This document shows, piece after piece, positions 15,937-24,993 of a stretch of DNA of 45,395 nucleotides. Below the pieces are notes generated by a model. That model was not told the DNA's origin and did not search any database. It worked only from the letters and a program-made list of their open reading frames with translations. This stretch comes from Deltaproteobacteria bacterium. GTDB lineage: Bacteria; Myxococcota_A; UBA9160; UBA6930. The stretch covers positions 1 through 45,395 of the forward strand of contig JAJDAQ010000122.1 of the NCBI GenBank assembly GCA_029261815.1, in the 5' to 3' direction. The number at the start of each line of letters is the position of its first letter. The first letter of the stretch is position 1. The position numbers and the translations under genes were made by a program.

Positions 15937-16524
15937 ATGTACAAGACCCTTCGGAAGATCCATGGCTATCTGGGCTTGGCGCTCGCGGCTGCCGTTTTCT
16001 TCTATGCCATCAGCGGGTGGCTGATCTACCACGGCGGGCGTTTTGGTGAACCGGTCGTGGTGGAAGCGCGCGTGACGTCGGACGCGTTCAGCGCGGAGGC
16101 GAAGGACCGGGCTGCGGCACGGCGCATCGTCGAAGCGTCTGCGGATGAGCTCGCGATCGTCGGCCGCTTCAAGTCGGTCCGACCCGCCGCCGGTGGTTGG
16201 CATGCCAACTTCAAGTCGGCATCCGTTCAGCAGGAAGTTCGCTGGATTCCCGGACAGGGAACGGCATCGATCAAGACGCGGACGTTTACAACGGCCGGCG
16301 CCCTGGCCGGGCTCCACCGCGTCTACGGCACGAGCGGCGGCCCCGCCCACTTCGCGTTTGCCATCCTGGTGGACTTCGTGGCGCTGGCGATGTTGGGTTT
16401 CGCGTTGAGCGGCGTCTATCTGTGGTGGAAGATCAAGCGCAAGAGGATGCCGGGTTGGGTCACGCTGGGCGCGAGCACGGCAGCGACTGTCGGGCTGGTT
16501 CTCCAGCTGATCCTGGCTCGCTAG
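15937..16524 (+). CDS. PepSY-associated TM protein, second of a pair
   Basis: A 195-residue paralogue of the upstream gene: LRKIHGYLGLALAAAVFFYAISGWLIYH as first helix, a periplasmic domain, GLHRVYGTSGGPAHFAFAILVDF, then LALSGVYLW-type helix (here ALSGVYLWWKIKRKRMPGW) and a final helix. The ATG lies 2 bases after the previous stop, so the two are probably co-translated and may form a heterodimer. The repeated H in helix 1 (RKIHGYLG / LDLHLYLG) and in GxH could hold heme. A metal-reductase role is inference. Confidence 0.7.
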   Translation: MYKTLRKIHGYLGLALAAAVFFYAISGWLIYHGGRFGEPVVVEARVTSDAFSAEAKDRAAARRIVEASADELAIVGRFKSVRPAAGGWHANFKSASVQQEVRWIPGQGTASIKTRTFTTAGALAGLHRVYGTSGGPAHFAFAILVDFVALAMLGFALSGVYLWWKIKRKRMPGWVTLGASTAATVGLVLQLILAR

Positions 16525-16550
16525 GTGGCCGCCTGAGGAGCCGAAGGGCA

Positions 16551-16572
16551 GCGCGCCAGATCGTCGGCGCGC
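16551..16572. terminator. Hairpin between convergent PepSY and suf operons
   Basis: A perfect 7-base-pair GC stem (16551-16557 with 16566-16572) with an 8-base loop sits in the 57-base gap between two convergent operons. No T-tract. Confidence 0.4.
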
Positions 16573-16581
16573 GTAGCCGTC

Positions 16582-16917
16582 TTACTCCATCCCGAGTTCG
16601 AGCCGAGCCGCATCCGACATCATCTCGGGGCTCCACGGCGGCTCCCAGACGAGATCGAGGCTGACTTCGCGCACGCCTGCGACGCCGCGCGCCTTCATTT
16701 CCACCTCGGGCGGCAGCGTTTCTGCGACCGGGCACATCGGCGATGTGAGCGTCATGCGGATGGCCGCGTCCTTGTTGTCGTCGACTGCGACGTCGTAGAT
16801 CAAGCCGAGCTCGTAGATGTCGACCGGGATCTCGGGGTCGTACACCGTCTTCAGGATCTCGATGATGCTCATGCGTAGCTGATCAGGAGATCGGTCGTGA
16901 GTGGGTTCGGCAGTCAT
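16582..16917 (-). CDS. sufT: SufT-type Fe-S assembly protein (MIP18/DUF59 family)
   Basis: A 111-residue protein of the MIP18/PaaD/SufT family: MSIIEILKTVYDPEIPVDIYELGLIYDV is the conserved core, followed by MTLTSPMCPVAETLP with the conserved Cys and VSLDLVWEPPWSPEMMSD. It acts as an auxiliary in Fe-S cluster assembly or maturation. I chose ATG 16917 as the first Met that does not overlap sufU; the Met starting MSIIEIL is an alternative. It is the last gene of the suf operon, 23 bases after sufU. Confidence 0.9.
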   Translation of the reverse strand: MTAEPTHDRSPDQLRMSIIEILKTVYDPEIPVDIYELGLIYDVAVDDNKDAAIRMTLTSPMCPVAETLPPEVEMKARGVAGVREVSLDLVWEPPWSPEMMSDAARLELGME

Positions 16918-16940
16918 GGTTGTTCTCTCTGCGTGCGTCG

Positions 16941-17393
16941 TTATTCGGTTCGGGCCGTCCGGCCGTCTTCGACGGCAGACTTCAATGTGTGCCACGCGAG
17001 CGTCGCGCACTTGACGCGCATGGGAAATTCCCGCACGCCGGCGAAGACCATGAGCTTGCCGACGCCGTCGAGGTCGGGTTCCTCGGTCGGATCGCTGGTG
17101 ACGAGGTCGTGGAATCGATCGAACAGCGCGTGAACGTCTGCGAGCGGCTTGCCCTTGACCGCCTCGGTCATCATGGAAGCCGACGCCGTCGAGATCGCAC
17201 ATCCCGAGCCCTGGAAACCAATGTCCTCGACCGTGCCGTCGGCAGAGAGCCGTACCTGGACGGTCACCTGGTCGCCACAGAGCGGATTGTGTCCGTCCGC
17301 CTCGTGGCTGCTGGGGTCCAGGGAGCGGAAGTTCCGCGGTTGTTTGTTGTGATCCAGGATCGTCGTCTGGTAGAGCTCGCGAAGTTCAGACAT
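16941..17393 (-). CDS. sufU: SufU-type Fe-S assembly / sulfur-relay protein
   Basis: A 150-residue IscU-fold protein with MSELRELYQTTILDHNKQPRNF, PLCGDQVTVQV, GSGCAISTASASMM and RVKCATLAWHTL. The three conserved Cys and the inserted segment before the third are the marks of SufU, which in Gram-positives accepts sulfur from SufS through a zinc site. The ATG at 17393 shares its A with the TGA stop of sufS (TGATG), so translation is coupled. Confidence 0.93.
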   Translation of the reverse strand: MSELRELYQTTILDHNKQPRNFRSLDPSSHEADGHNPLCGDQVTVQVRLSADGTVEDIGFQGSGCAISTASASMMTEAVKGKPLADVHALFDRFHDLVTSDPTEEPDLDGVGKLMVFAGVREFPMRVKCATLAWHTLKSAVEDGRTARTE

Positions 17394-18613
17394 CAGTGAA
17401 ATAGCTCCACGCACTTGTGGAGTGCCGCGGCCAGGCGGTCGATGTCTTCCCGGTCGTTGTAGATCCCGAGCGAAGCGCGCGCGGTCGCTGGAACCTGGAA
17501 GAGATTCATCAGCGGCTGCGCGCAGTGATGTCCCGCACGAACGGCGACGCCCTCACCATCGAGAATGGTCCCGACGTCGTGCGGGTGCACACCATCGACG
17601 ACAAACGACAGTACACCTGTCTTCCGAGCCGCGGTGCCGATGATGCGGACCTCGGGAATCGCTTCGAGGCACTCGGTGCCGTATGCCAACAGCTCCGCCT
17701 CATGTCGTTCGATCCGGTCGAGTCCGATCGCTTCGAGATAGTCGATCGCGGCGCCCAGGCCGATGGCACCGGCGATGTCGGGCGTGCCCGCTTCGAAGCG
17801 CTCCGGAGGCGGCGCGAAGGTGGTCTCTTCGAACGTGACGCGCTCGATCATTCCTCCCCCGGTCTGGTAGGGGGGCATCTCGTCGAGGATCTCGCCGCGA
17901 ACGTAGACCGCGCCAATTCCGGTCGGTCCGTAGAGCTTGTGGCCCGAGAAGGCATAGAAGTCTGCGTCGATCGCCTGCACGTCGACGACGAAGCGCGGCG
18001 CTGCTTGTGCGCCGTCGATCAGGACCGGAATCCCCTTGGCGTGCGCGAGACGCGTGATCTCTTCGACCGGAACGTGTGTCCCGATCGCGTTGGACACGTG
18101 GGTGCATGCCACGATTCGGGTGCGGTCGCCCAGCAACCCCGCGAAAGCTTCGAGATCGAGAGTGCCCGACGCGTCCACAGGGGCGATGCGCAGCGTGGCG
18201 TTCTTCTCTTTGCACAGCATCTGCCAGGGGACGAGGTTCGCGTGGTGTTCGAGCGCCGTGACGACGACTTCGTCTCCCTCGTTGACCTGACTCCGGCCAT
18301 AGGTCCAGGCGACCAGGTTGATGGCCTCGGTGGCGTTGCGCACGAAGATGATTTCGCGCGACTCCGCTGCGCCCAGGAATGCGCGAACCTTCTCGCGCGC
18401 CTGCTCATGGAGACGAGTGGCCGTCGCAGAGAGTTCGTACACGCCCCGGTGGATGTTCGCGTAGTCGTTGGCGTAGAAGCGCGAGATGGCGTCGATGACG
18501 GCCTGCGGCTTCTGCGCGCTGGCCGCGGTATCGAGGTAGGTGAGCGGCTTCCCGCGCATCGTGGTCTGGAAGATCGGGAAGTCCTTGCGGACGAGGGCAG
18601 GGTCGAAGCTCAT
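17393..18613 (-). CDS. sufS: Cysteine desulfurase SufS
   Basis: A 406-residue PLP enzyme (class V fold) that mobilises sulfur from cysteine. THVSNAIGT, DGAQAAPRFVVDV and FSGHKLYGPTGIG with the PLP lysine K226 are present, and the catalytic cysteine loop is RAGHHCAQPLM. Length and motifs are those of SufS/group II desulfurases. It begins with ATG 18613, overlapping the sufD stop by 4 bases (ATGA). Confidence 0.96.
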   Translation of the reverse strand: MSFDPALVRKDFPIFQTTMRGKPLTYLDTAASAQKPQAVIDAISRFYANDYANIHRGVYELSATATRLHEQAREKVRAFLGAAESREIIFVRNATEAINLVAWTYGRSQVNEGDEVVVTALEHHANLVPWQMLCKEKNATLRIAPVDASGTLDLEAFAGLLGDRTRIVACTHVSNAIGTHVPVEEITRLAHAKGIPVLIDGAQAAPRFVVDVQAIDADFYAFSGHKLYGPTGIGAVYVRGEILDEMPPYQTGGGMIERVTFEETTFAPPPERFEAGTPDIAGAIGLGAAIDYLEAIGLDRIERHEAELLAYGTECLEAIPEVRIIGTAARKTGVLSFVVDGVHPHDVGTILDGEGVAVRAGHHCAQPLMNLFQVPATARASLGIYNDREDIDRLAAALHKCVELFH

Positions 18614-19911
18614 GCGCCGGTTCCTCCGGTCATGCGCGCGACGAAGTCGGCCGTCAGCGCTTCGGCCAACGCTTCGCCAGGAAGGGTCGCCAGGATCTCG
18701 GCAGCGAAGCCGCGCGTGAGCAAGGCGCGTGCGTCGCGCTGTCCGATGCCACGTGCGCGCATGTAGAAGAGTGCTTCTTCGTCGATTCGACCGATGGCGG
18801 AGCCGTGGCTGCACTTCACGTCGTCGGCATAGATCTCGAGCTGCGGCTTGGTGTCGATCTCGGTTCCATCCGAGAGCAGGAGATTCGGATTCTGCTGCGT
18901 AGCGTCGGTCTTCTGTGCATCGGGTCGCACGACGACGCGCCCGCGGAAGACGCCGCGGGAATCGTCGGCAAGCACGCCCTTGTACAGTTCGTGGCTCGTG
19001 CAGTGCGGTACGGCATGGTCGACCAACGTGTGGTTGTCGATCAGCCGGTCGCCTGTGCCGAGGTAGAGGCCATTCATCGTGCACTCGGCGCCAGATCCCG
19101 CGAGCACGACATTGAGGTCGTTGCGCACCAGCCGGCCGCCCAATGTGATGACATGGGAAGCGAAGCGGGAGTCTCGCTCCTGGTGGACGGCGACGTTGGA
19201 TGCATGGATATCCGCATCGTCCTCGCGTTGGATCACCGCGAGCTGCAGGTCCGAGTTCGCACCGGCGTGCACTTCCGTCACGGCGTTGGTGAAGTGTGCG
19301 TGGCCGCCTGCCACCGAGACGTGGTCCTGGATGACGACGGCACGGCTTCCGGCGCCCGCTTCGATCACGACGCGCGGGCTCGAGACCGAGGGGGCGTCCG
19401 GCGAGGAGGAGACGAATACCAGGTGGACCGGATGTTCGAGCGCGACTCCTGCAGGGATCTGAACGACGATGCCGTCCTCGGTCGTGGCGGCAGAGAGCGC
19501 CGCGAGCGGGTGCTGCTTGACGTCTACCAGGCGTCCCGCGGTCCCAGGGTCGGCATCGCGGAGGGAGGTCAGCGATACGTCCCCGGCCGGGAGTCCACCG
19601 AGCGCTTCCTGGGGTCGACCATTGATGAAGACCGCGAGGCCACACGCAAAGACCGGCGTCGCCAGGCTTTCGAGCAGCGATCGATCGATCCGGCCGTCTT
19701 CGGACGGCGGCTCCAAGGAGAGCCCCGACAGCGGTGCGAGATTCGTGTACCGCCATTCCTCGAGCCGGGTATGCGGGAGCCCGCGTTCTGCGAACGCGGC
19801 GCGGCCGGTCTCGCGCAAGGACGTGATGGCGTCGCCCGGGTGCGCATCACGCGCGGCGATCGCGTCGGCGAGAGCGACAAAGCGTTCGTTGGCGTCCAGG
19901 AGCGAACTCAC
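18610..19911 (-). CDS. sufD: Fe-S scaffold component SufD
   Basis: A 433-residue SufD-type protein. Its N-terminus has LPHTRLEEWRYTNLAPL, a signature of SufD, and the beta-helix core ends with DVKCSHGSAIGRIDEEALFYMRARGI, which carries the conserved Cys-Ser-His. The C-terminus RGFAAEIL..LP matches the SufB/SufD family. It forms the SufBC2D complex. Translation starts at GTG 19911, overlapping the sufC stop (GTGA). Confidence 0.95.
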   Translation of the reverse strand: MSSLLDANERFVALADAIAARDAHPGDAITSLRETGRAAFAERGLPHTRLEEWRYTNLAPLSGLSLEPPSEDGRIDRSLLESLATPVFACGLAVFINGRPQEALGGLPAGDVSLTSLRDADPGTAGRLVDVKQHPLAALSAATTEDGIVVQIPAGVALEHPVHLVFVSSSPDAPSVSSPRVVIEAGAGSRAVVIQDHVSVAGGHAHFTNAVTEVHAGANSDLQLAVIQREDDADIHASNVAVHQERDSRFASHVITLGGRLVRNDLNVVLAGSGAECTMNGLYLGTGDRLIDNHTLVDHAVPHCTSHELYKGVLADDSRGVFRGRVVVRPDAQKTDATQQNPNLLLSDGTEIDTKPQLEIYADDVKCSHGSAIGRIDEEALFYMRARGIGQRDARALLTRGFAAEILATLPGEALAEALTADFVARMTGGTGA

Positions 19912-20678
19912 GCAGAGGCTCCTTCGTCGAGCCCGAGCCAGCCGTAGCCCTTCGCTTCGAGTTCGTGTGCGAGCTCCTTGCCGCCCGATCGCTGGATGCG
20001 TCCCTCTGCGAGTACGTGGACATAGTCCGGGACGATGTAGTCGAGCAAGCGTTGGTAGTGCGTGATGACCAGCATCGAACGGTTCTCGTCGCGGAGGGCA
20101 TTGACGCCGCTGGCGACGACCCGAAGTGCATCGATGTCGAGACCGGAGTCCGTCTCGTCCAGAATCGCGAGCTTGGGTTCGAGGAGCAGCATCTGCAGCA
20201 CTTCGTTCCGCTTCTTTTCGCCGCCGGAGAAACCTTCGTTGACCGAGCGCGCCATCAAGTCCTTGGGCATTTCGACGATGGCCATCTTCTCTTTCGCCAT
20301 GGAAAGGAAGTCGATGGCGTCGAGGGATTCCTCGCCGCGGTGTTCGCGGATCGCGTTGACCGAAGCCTTCAGGAAATAGTTGTTGGTCACGCCCGGGATC
20401 TCGACCGGGTACTGGAAGGCGAGAAAAATGCCTTCGCGCGCGCGCTCTTCGGCTTCGAGTTCGAGCAGGTTCTTTTCTTCGAAGCGCACGCTGCCGTCAG
20501 TGACGGTGTAGCCGGGCCGGCCGGAGAGCACTCCGGCGAGGGTGCTCTTGCCCGAGCCGTTCGGCCCCATGATGGCATGGACCTCGCCGGGTCGGATCGT
20601 CAGGTCGATCCCATTCAGGATCTGGGCGTCGCCGGCACGAGCATGGAGGTTCTGGATTTCGAGAAGTGTGTCACCCAT
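19908..20678 (-). CDS. sufC: SufC ATPase
   Basis: A 256-residue ABC-type ATPase with Walker A GPNGSGKST (38-46), Q-loop LAFQYPVEIPG, signature FSGGEKKRNEV, Walker B LAILDETDSGLDID and H-loop VITHYQRLL. SufC energises the SufBCD scaffold. The ATG lies 2 bases after sufB. Confidence 0.97.
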   Translation of the reverse strand: MGDTLLEIQNLHARAGDAQILNGIDLTIRPGEVHAIMGPNGSGKSTLAGVLSGRPGYTVTDGSVRFEEKNLLELEAEERAREGIFLAFQYPVEIPGVTNNYFLKASVNAIREHRGEESLDAIDFLSMAKEKMAIVEMPKDLMARSVNEGFSGGEKKRNEVLQMLLLEPKLAILDETDSGLDIDALRVVASGVNALRDENRSMLVITHYQRLLDYIVPDYVHVLAEGRIQRSGGKELAHELEAKGYGWLGLDEGASA

Positions 20679-20680
20679 GG

Positions 20681-22147
<1,467 letters not shown>

Positions 22148-22160
22148 GGGGTTCCTGCGT

Positions 22161-22628
22161 TCAACGCGCGTCCGACGGCGGAGCGTCGGCGCGGAGCTGG
22201 ATGTCGATGAGGTTCGACGGAGTGTTGGGTTGGACCAGTTCGGCCAGCGTGACCGTTTCGAGCGCACCGAGGACTGCGCGGTTGATGCGTTGCCAGGGTT
22301 CCCGGACGTTGCAGTTCTGTTCCTGTTCGCAGTGCCCGGGGCCGGCGGTGCAGTCCATCAGGGCAACGCCGCCTTCGAGAGCGTCGAGCAGTTCGGCCAC
22401 CGTGACGGCTTCAGGCGCGCGCATCAGGTGGTACCCGCCCTTTGCACCGCGCTGGCTGCGGAGCAGTTCCGCGCCCGCCAACGTCTTCAACATCTTGCTG
22501 ACGACCGGAAGCGGCAGGCCGGTGGCCTCGGACATTTCTCGCGCGTTCAGGGTCGTTCCGGGCGGCTCCGCGGCAAAGCGTGCGAGCAACACGATTCCAT
22601 AATCAGTGAGCTTGCTGATGCGAAGCAT
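22161..22628 (-). CDS. Rrf2-family SUF operon regulator
   Basis: A 155-residue Rrf2-type transcription factor: [18 protein letters not shown] is the N-terminal wHTH start, [37 protein letters not shown] the recognition region, and [15 protein letters not shown] a C-x6-C-x5-C cluster that should bind an Fe-S cluster, as in IscR. The 'SUF system regulator' subgroup sits as first gene of suf operons exactly like this. It probably represses its own operon when cluster supply is adequate. The promoter upstream carries overlapping palindromes. Confidence 0.92.
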   Translation of the reverse strand: MLRISKLTDYGIVLLARFAAEPPGTTLNAREMSEATGLPLPVVSKMLKTLAGAELLRSQRGAKGGYHLMRAPEAVTVAELLDALEGGVALMDCTAGPGHCEQEQNCNVREPWQRINRAVLGALETVTLAELVQPNTPSNLIDIQLRADAPPSDAR

Positions 22629-22682
22629 GTGGGGGCCTCGGTCCTCGGCGGTGCCCGGGAGCGGGCATCGGAGGAAGTGCCG

Positions 22683-22711
22683 AGGATAGGGGACCATTCT
22701 GGTCCGGTAAA
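22683..22711 (-). promoter_or_regulatory. suf operon promoter (-35 TTTACC, -10 TATCCT)
   Basis: On the minus strand, TTTACC (22711-22706) and TATCCT (22688-22683) are separated by exactly 17 bases. Transcription would start near 22676, about 48 bases before the regulator ATG. Confidence 0.5.
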
Positions 22712-22720
22712 TACCGTACC
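22691..22720. promoter_or_regulatory. Overlapping palindromes, probable Rrf2-type operator
   Basis: Two inverted repeats lie in the suf promoter. 22691-22705 is a perfect 6-3-6 palindrome (GGACCA..TGGTCC). 22701-22720 is a 9-2-9 repeat with one mismatch (GGTCCGGTA..TACCGTACC). They share GGTCC and cover the -35 and spacer, a position suited to repression by the adjacent regulator. Confidence 0.5.
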
Positions 22721-22757
22721 ATCCCCGTCCCATATAAAGCCCCGCGGGGAATCCGCC

Positions 22758-23921
22758 CTAGGTGCTGGGGAGAAGCGGCCTCAGAGTGCCGATTCCGTCG
22801 TGATTCCAATGCATTGGAGGGGCTTGCAGGTCACCCGGGAGGCAGCGGCGAAACCCGAAGCCCGACAAGCGGCTGTGCAGCGCGAGGGGAGCCGCGACGC
22901 TGGAGAGGAATGACGCGACGGGCGCCAGCGCACCATCGAGCGCATCGAGGCCAGCCAAGGGGTGGACCCGGATGAACCGATGAAGCGGTGCCGAGCGCCA
23001 GGTCGCGTCCGCCTCGCGGACAACTGTCCAGTCCCTACCGGAGAGCACTCGAGTCGCCGGGTCTGCGGCCTGACGTAGCGCTGCCTCGTCCCGCGCGTGT
23101 CGGGTGGCCAAGGCGGCCTCCATGGGAATCGTTCCGCGTGGCCAGTCGGAGGCCAGACGTTCGAGGCCGGCCGCCAGGAGATCCGACCAACCGTCTGCAT
23201 CCTCGGTGACGTAGAGCGCCAGTGGCGACAGACACCCAAGCTGATCCCAGTGCGAGACATCGCGGGCGATAGCGGCGGCGACCTCGGCATCCGCTTGCCC
23301 GGACACCACCGCGACCGAAAGCCGGTGACCGTACGCGACGAATCGGCAAGAGGGCCGGGACATGCGCCGAAGATGGGCGATGGTCGCGTCGCCACCGAAC
23401 GCGATGACGGCGTCTGCATCGAGGAACGCCCGTGCGGCCGACTCGTCGGCGTGGTCGAAATCCACGATCGAAATCGCGGCACCGAGCGATGCGTCCTGTG
23501 AAGCCACGGCGTCGGCGAAGACGCGGGCCGAGACGGGGTCGCGAGAGCCGGGTCGGATTCTTACGGGCGAGCCCAACACCAATGGGGCTGCCAGGCTCTC
23601 GAAGGTCGGCATCGGGATCGCGCCAGCGGGGATGACGGCCGTCGAAGCCGGCGCACGCGCGGCGGCCCGCTCCGCTTCGGCACCCAACTCTCCCTCCACC
23701 AGGCGTCGGAGTCCCGTCCAGTTGAACTCGGCGAGGGCCAGCCCGAGGCCGGCACGCACGCTCTCGGTGGAGAAGCCGGTCGCCGCGGGGAGTTCGTCGA
23801 GGAGGCGCCGATGCGCTTCGCCGCCCGGATCAGACAAGGCGGAAAGGGCGGCGCCGACTCGTTCGACGCGTTCAGCCAGCGTGAGTCTGCGGATTGCGCG
23901 CCCGGCGTCAGCGTTCGTCAC
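22758..23921 (-). CDS. LuxC-like acyl-CoA / acyl-protein reductase
   Basis: A 387-residue protein of the LuxC family (aldehyde-dehydrogenase-like fold), which reduces an activated fatty acyl group to the aldehyde with NADPH. Recognisable blocks are VRIRPGSRDPVSARVFADAV, DADAVIAFGGDATIAHLR, RFVAYGHRLSVAVV and DVSHWDQLGCLSPLALYV, where C230 is the likely acyl-thioester cysteine. Start is GTG 23921, 14 bases inside the end of the LuxE-like gene. No luxA, luxB or luxD is nearby, so bioluminescence is not indicated. It is the last gene of a three-gene operon with an aminotransferase. Confidence 0.85.
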   Translation of the reverse strand: MTNADAGRAIRRLTLAERVERVGAALSALSDPGGEAHRRLLDELPAATGFSTESVRAGLGLALAEFNWTGLRRLVEGELGAEAERAAARAPASTAVIPAGAIPMPTFESLAAPLVLGSPVRIRPGSRDPVSARVFADAVASQDASLGAAISIVDFDHADESAARAFLDADAVIAFGGDATIAHLRRMSRPSCRFVAYGHRLSVAVVSGQADAEVAAAIARDVSHWDQLGCLSPLALYVTEDADGWSDLLAAGLERLASDWPRGTIPMEAALATRHARDEAALRQAADPATRVLSGRDWTVVREADATWRSAPLHRFIRVHPLAGLDALDGALAPVASFLSSVAAPLALHSRLSGFGFRRCLPGDLQAPPMHWNHDGIGTLRPLLPST

Positions 23922-24993
23922 CGAGCATCTCGTCCAGCGCGATGGAGCAGCCGCGCGCTTCAGCTTCCGGGTCTCGTCCAATCACTTCGAAGCCTGAGGC
24001 CACCGCTCTTCCCAGATCTGCGGTCAAGACCGACGCCACACTCCCGGTGTTCGCCAGGTCGAGAATCTGGATCATTCCGACTGCGCCGTGGGGAACCTCT
24101 TCATCGGTGAGTGGGTCGATCATCCGAACCCGCACCCAGGCCGGCACGCGCTTGTGGCGCGGTCGGGACGGCGTCGCCAGGATGGAGTCGTAGAACTGGC
24201 TGCCGAGTTCAGTCATGCCGTACTGATTGATGATGCGATCCTCGGATACGCGAAAGGCCTGCTCGATTTCGCGATAGAGGACGTCCTGCGTCCGTTCGCG
24301 GGCGCGTCCCTTGAATCCGCCGGTCTCCATCAACCGTGTACCGGCGGGCAACGGCGTGTGGATGCCCGCGGCCGAGCGGGCATCCATCCAGTGAACAAAG
24401 GCGAAGGCGGTCCCGCAGATGACGGGAGCGTCGGACGTGCTCGCGACTGCGGCTTCCAACCGCTCGAACGCCAGTTCGCCGCGCTCAATGAAGCACGCAC
24501 TCTCGGCCGTGCCGCGCTCCCTACGAAGCACGTCGAACATGTGTGAGAGGGAGGAGTCGGGTGCGTCGCTACCCGAGGGTGCAAGGATGAAGAGTGGAAC
24601 GCGTTGGTGGGCGTCGAACCCGGCGAGGACCGCGGTCTCGAAGGACGGCAGCAGCGAAGCTTCGTAGAGCGCCAGCGTGTCCAGATGCAGTTCGCCGCGG
24701 GGCCCGACCGACGTGCCACTGGTCCGGAACGTCTTGACCGTGTCTGCGACATCGAACCCGCGCAGATCGGTTTCCTTGAAGGCCCCGGTCGGAACTGCGG
24801 GGATGTCCTGCCAGCGCCGAACCTGTTCGGGCGTCCGGCTCCGTCCGGCGCAGAATCGCGCGTAGGGGGCACAGTGGTCGAATTGCCACTTGAACAAGGC
24901 GAGTGCGATCTCGCTGAAGGCGTCGTCGCCAACTTCATCTGTCTTGGACGTCATCCAGTCGCGAAGCCGGGCCTCGATCTGCGACCGATTCAC
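23908..24993 (-). CDS. LuxE-like acyl-protein synthetase
   Basis: A 361-residue protein of the acyl-protein synthetase (LuxE) family, which activates a fatty acid with ATP and transfers it to its own cysteine. Motifs: FRTSGTSVGPRGELHLD (TSGTS at 91-95), METGGFKGRARER (223-233), NQYGMTELGSQFYD (256-269) and RGCSIALDEML near the end with C349. In Photobacterium LuxE the acyl-accepting Cys lies at a similar C-terminal place. Starts at GTG 24993 in a GTGA overlap with the aminotransferase stop, so the two are translationally coupled. In lux systems LuxE hands the acyl group to LuxC, which here is encoded immediately downstream. Confidence 0.87.
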   Translation of the reverse strand: MNRSQIEARLRDWMTSKTDEVGDDAFSEIALALFKWQFDHCAPYARFCAGRSRTPEQVRRWQDIPAVPTGAFKETDLRGFDVADTVKTFRTSGTSVGPRGELHLDTLALYEASLLPSFETAVLAGFDAHQRVPLFILAPSGSDAPDSSLSHMFDVLRRERGTAESACFIERGELAFERLEAAVASTSDAPVICGTAFAFVHWMDARSAAGIHTPLPAGTRLMETGGFKGRARERTQDVLYREIEQAFRVSEDRIINQYGMTELGSQFYDSILATPSRPRHKRVPAWVRVRMIDPLTDEEVPHGAVGMIQILDLANTGSVASVLTADLGRAVASGFEVIGRDPEAEARGCSIALDEMLGDER

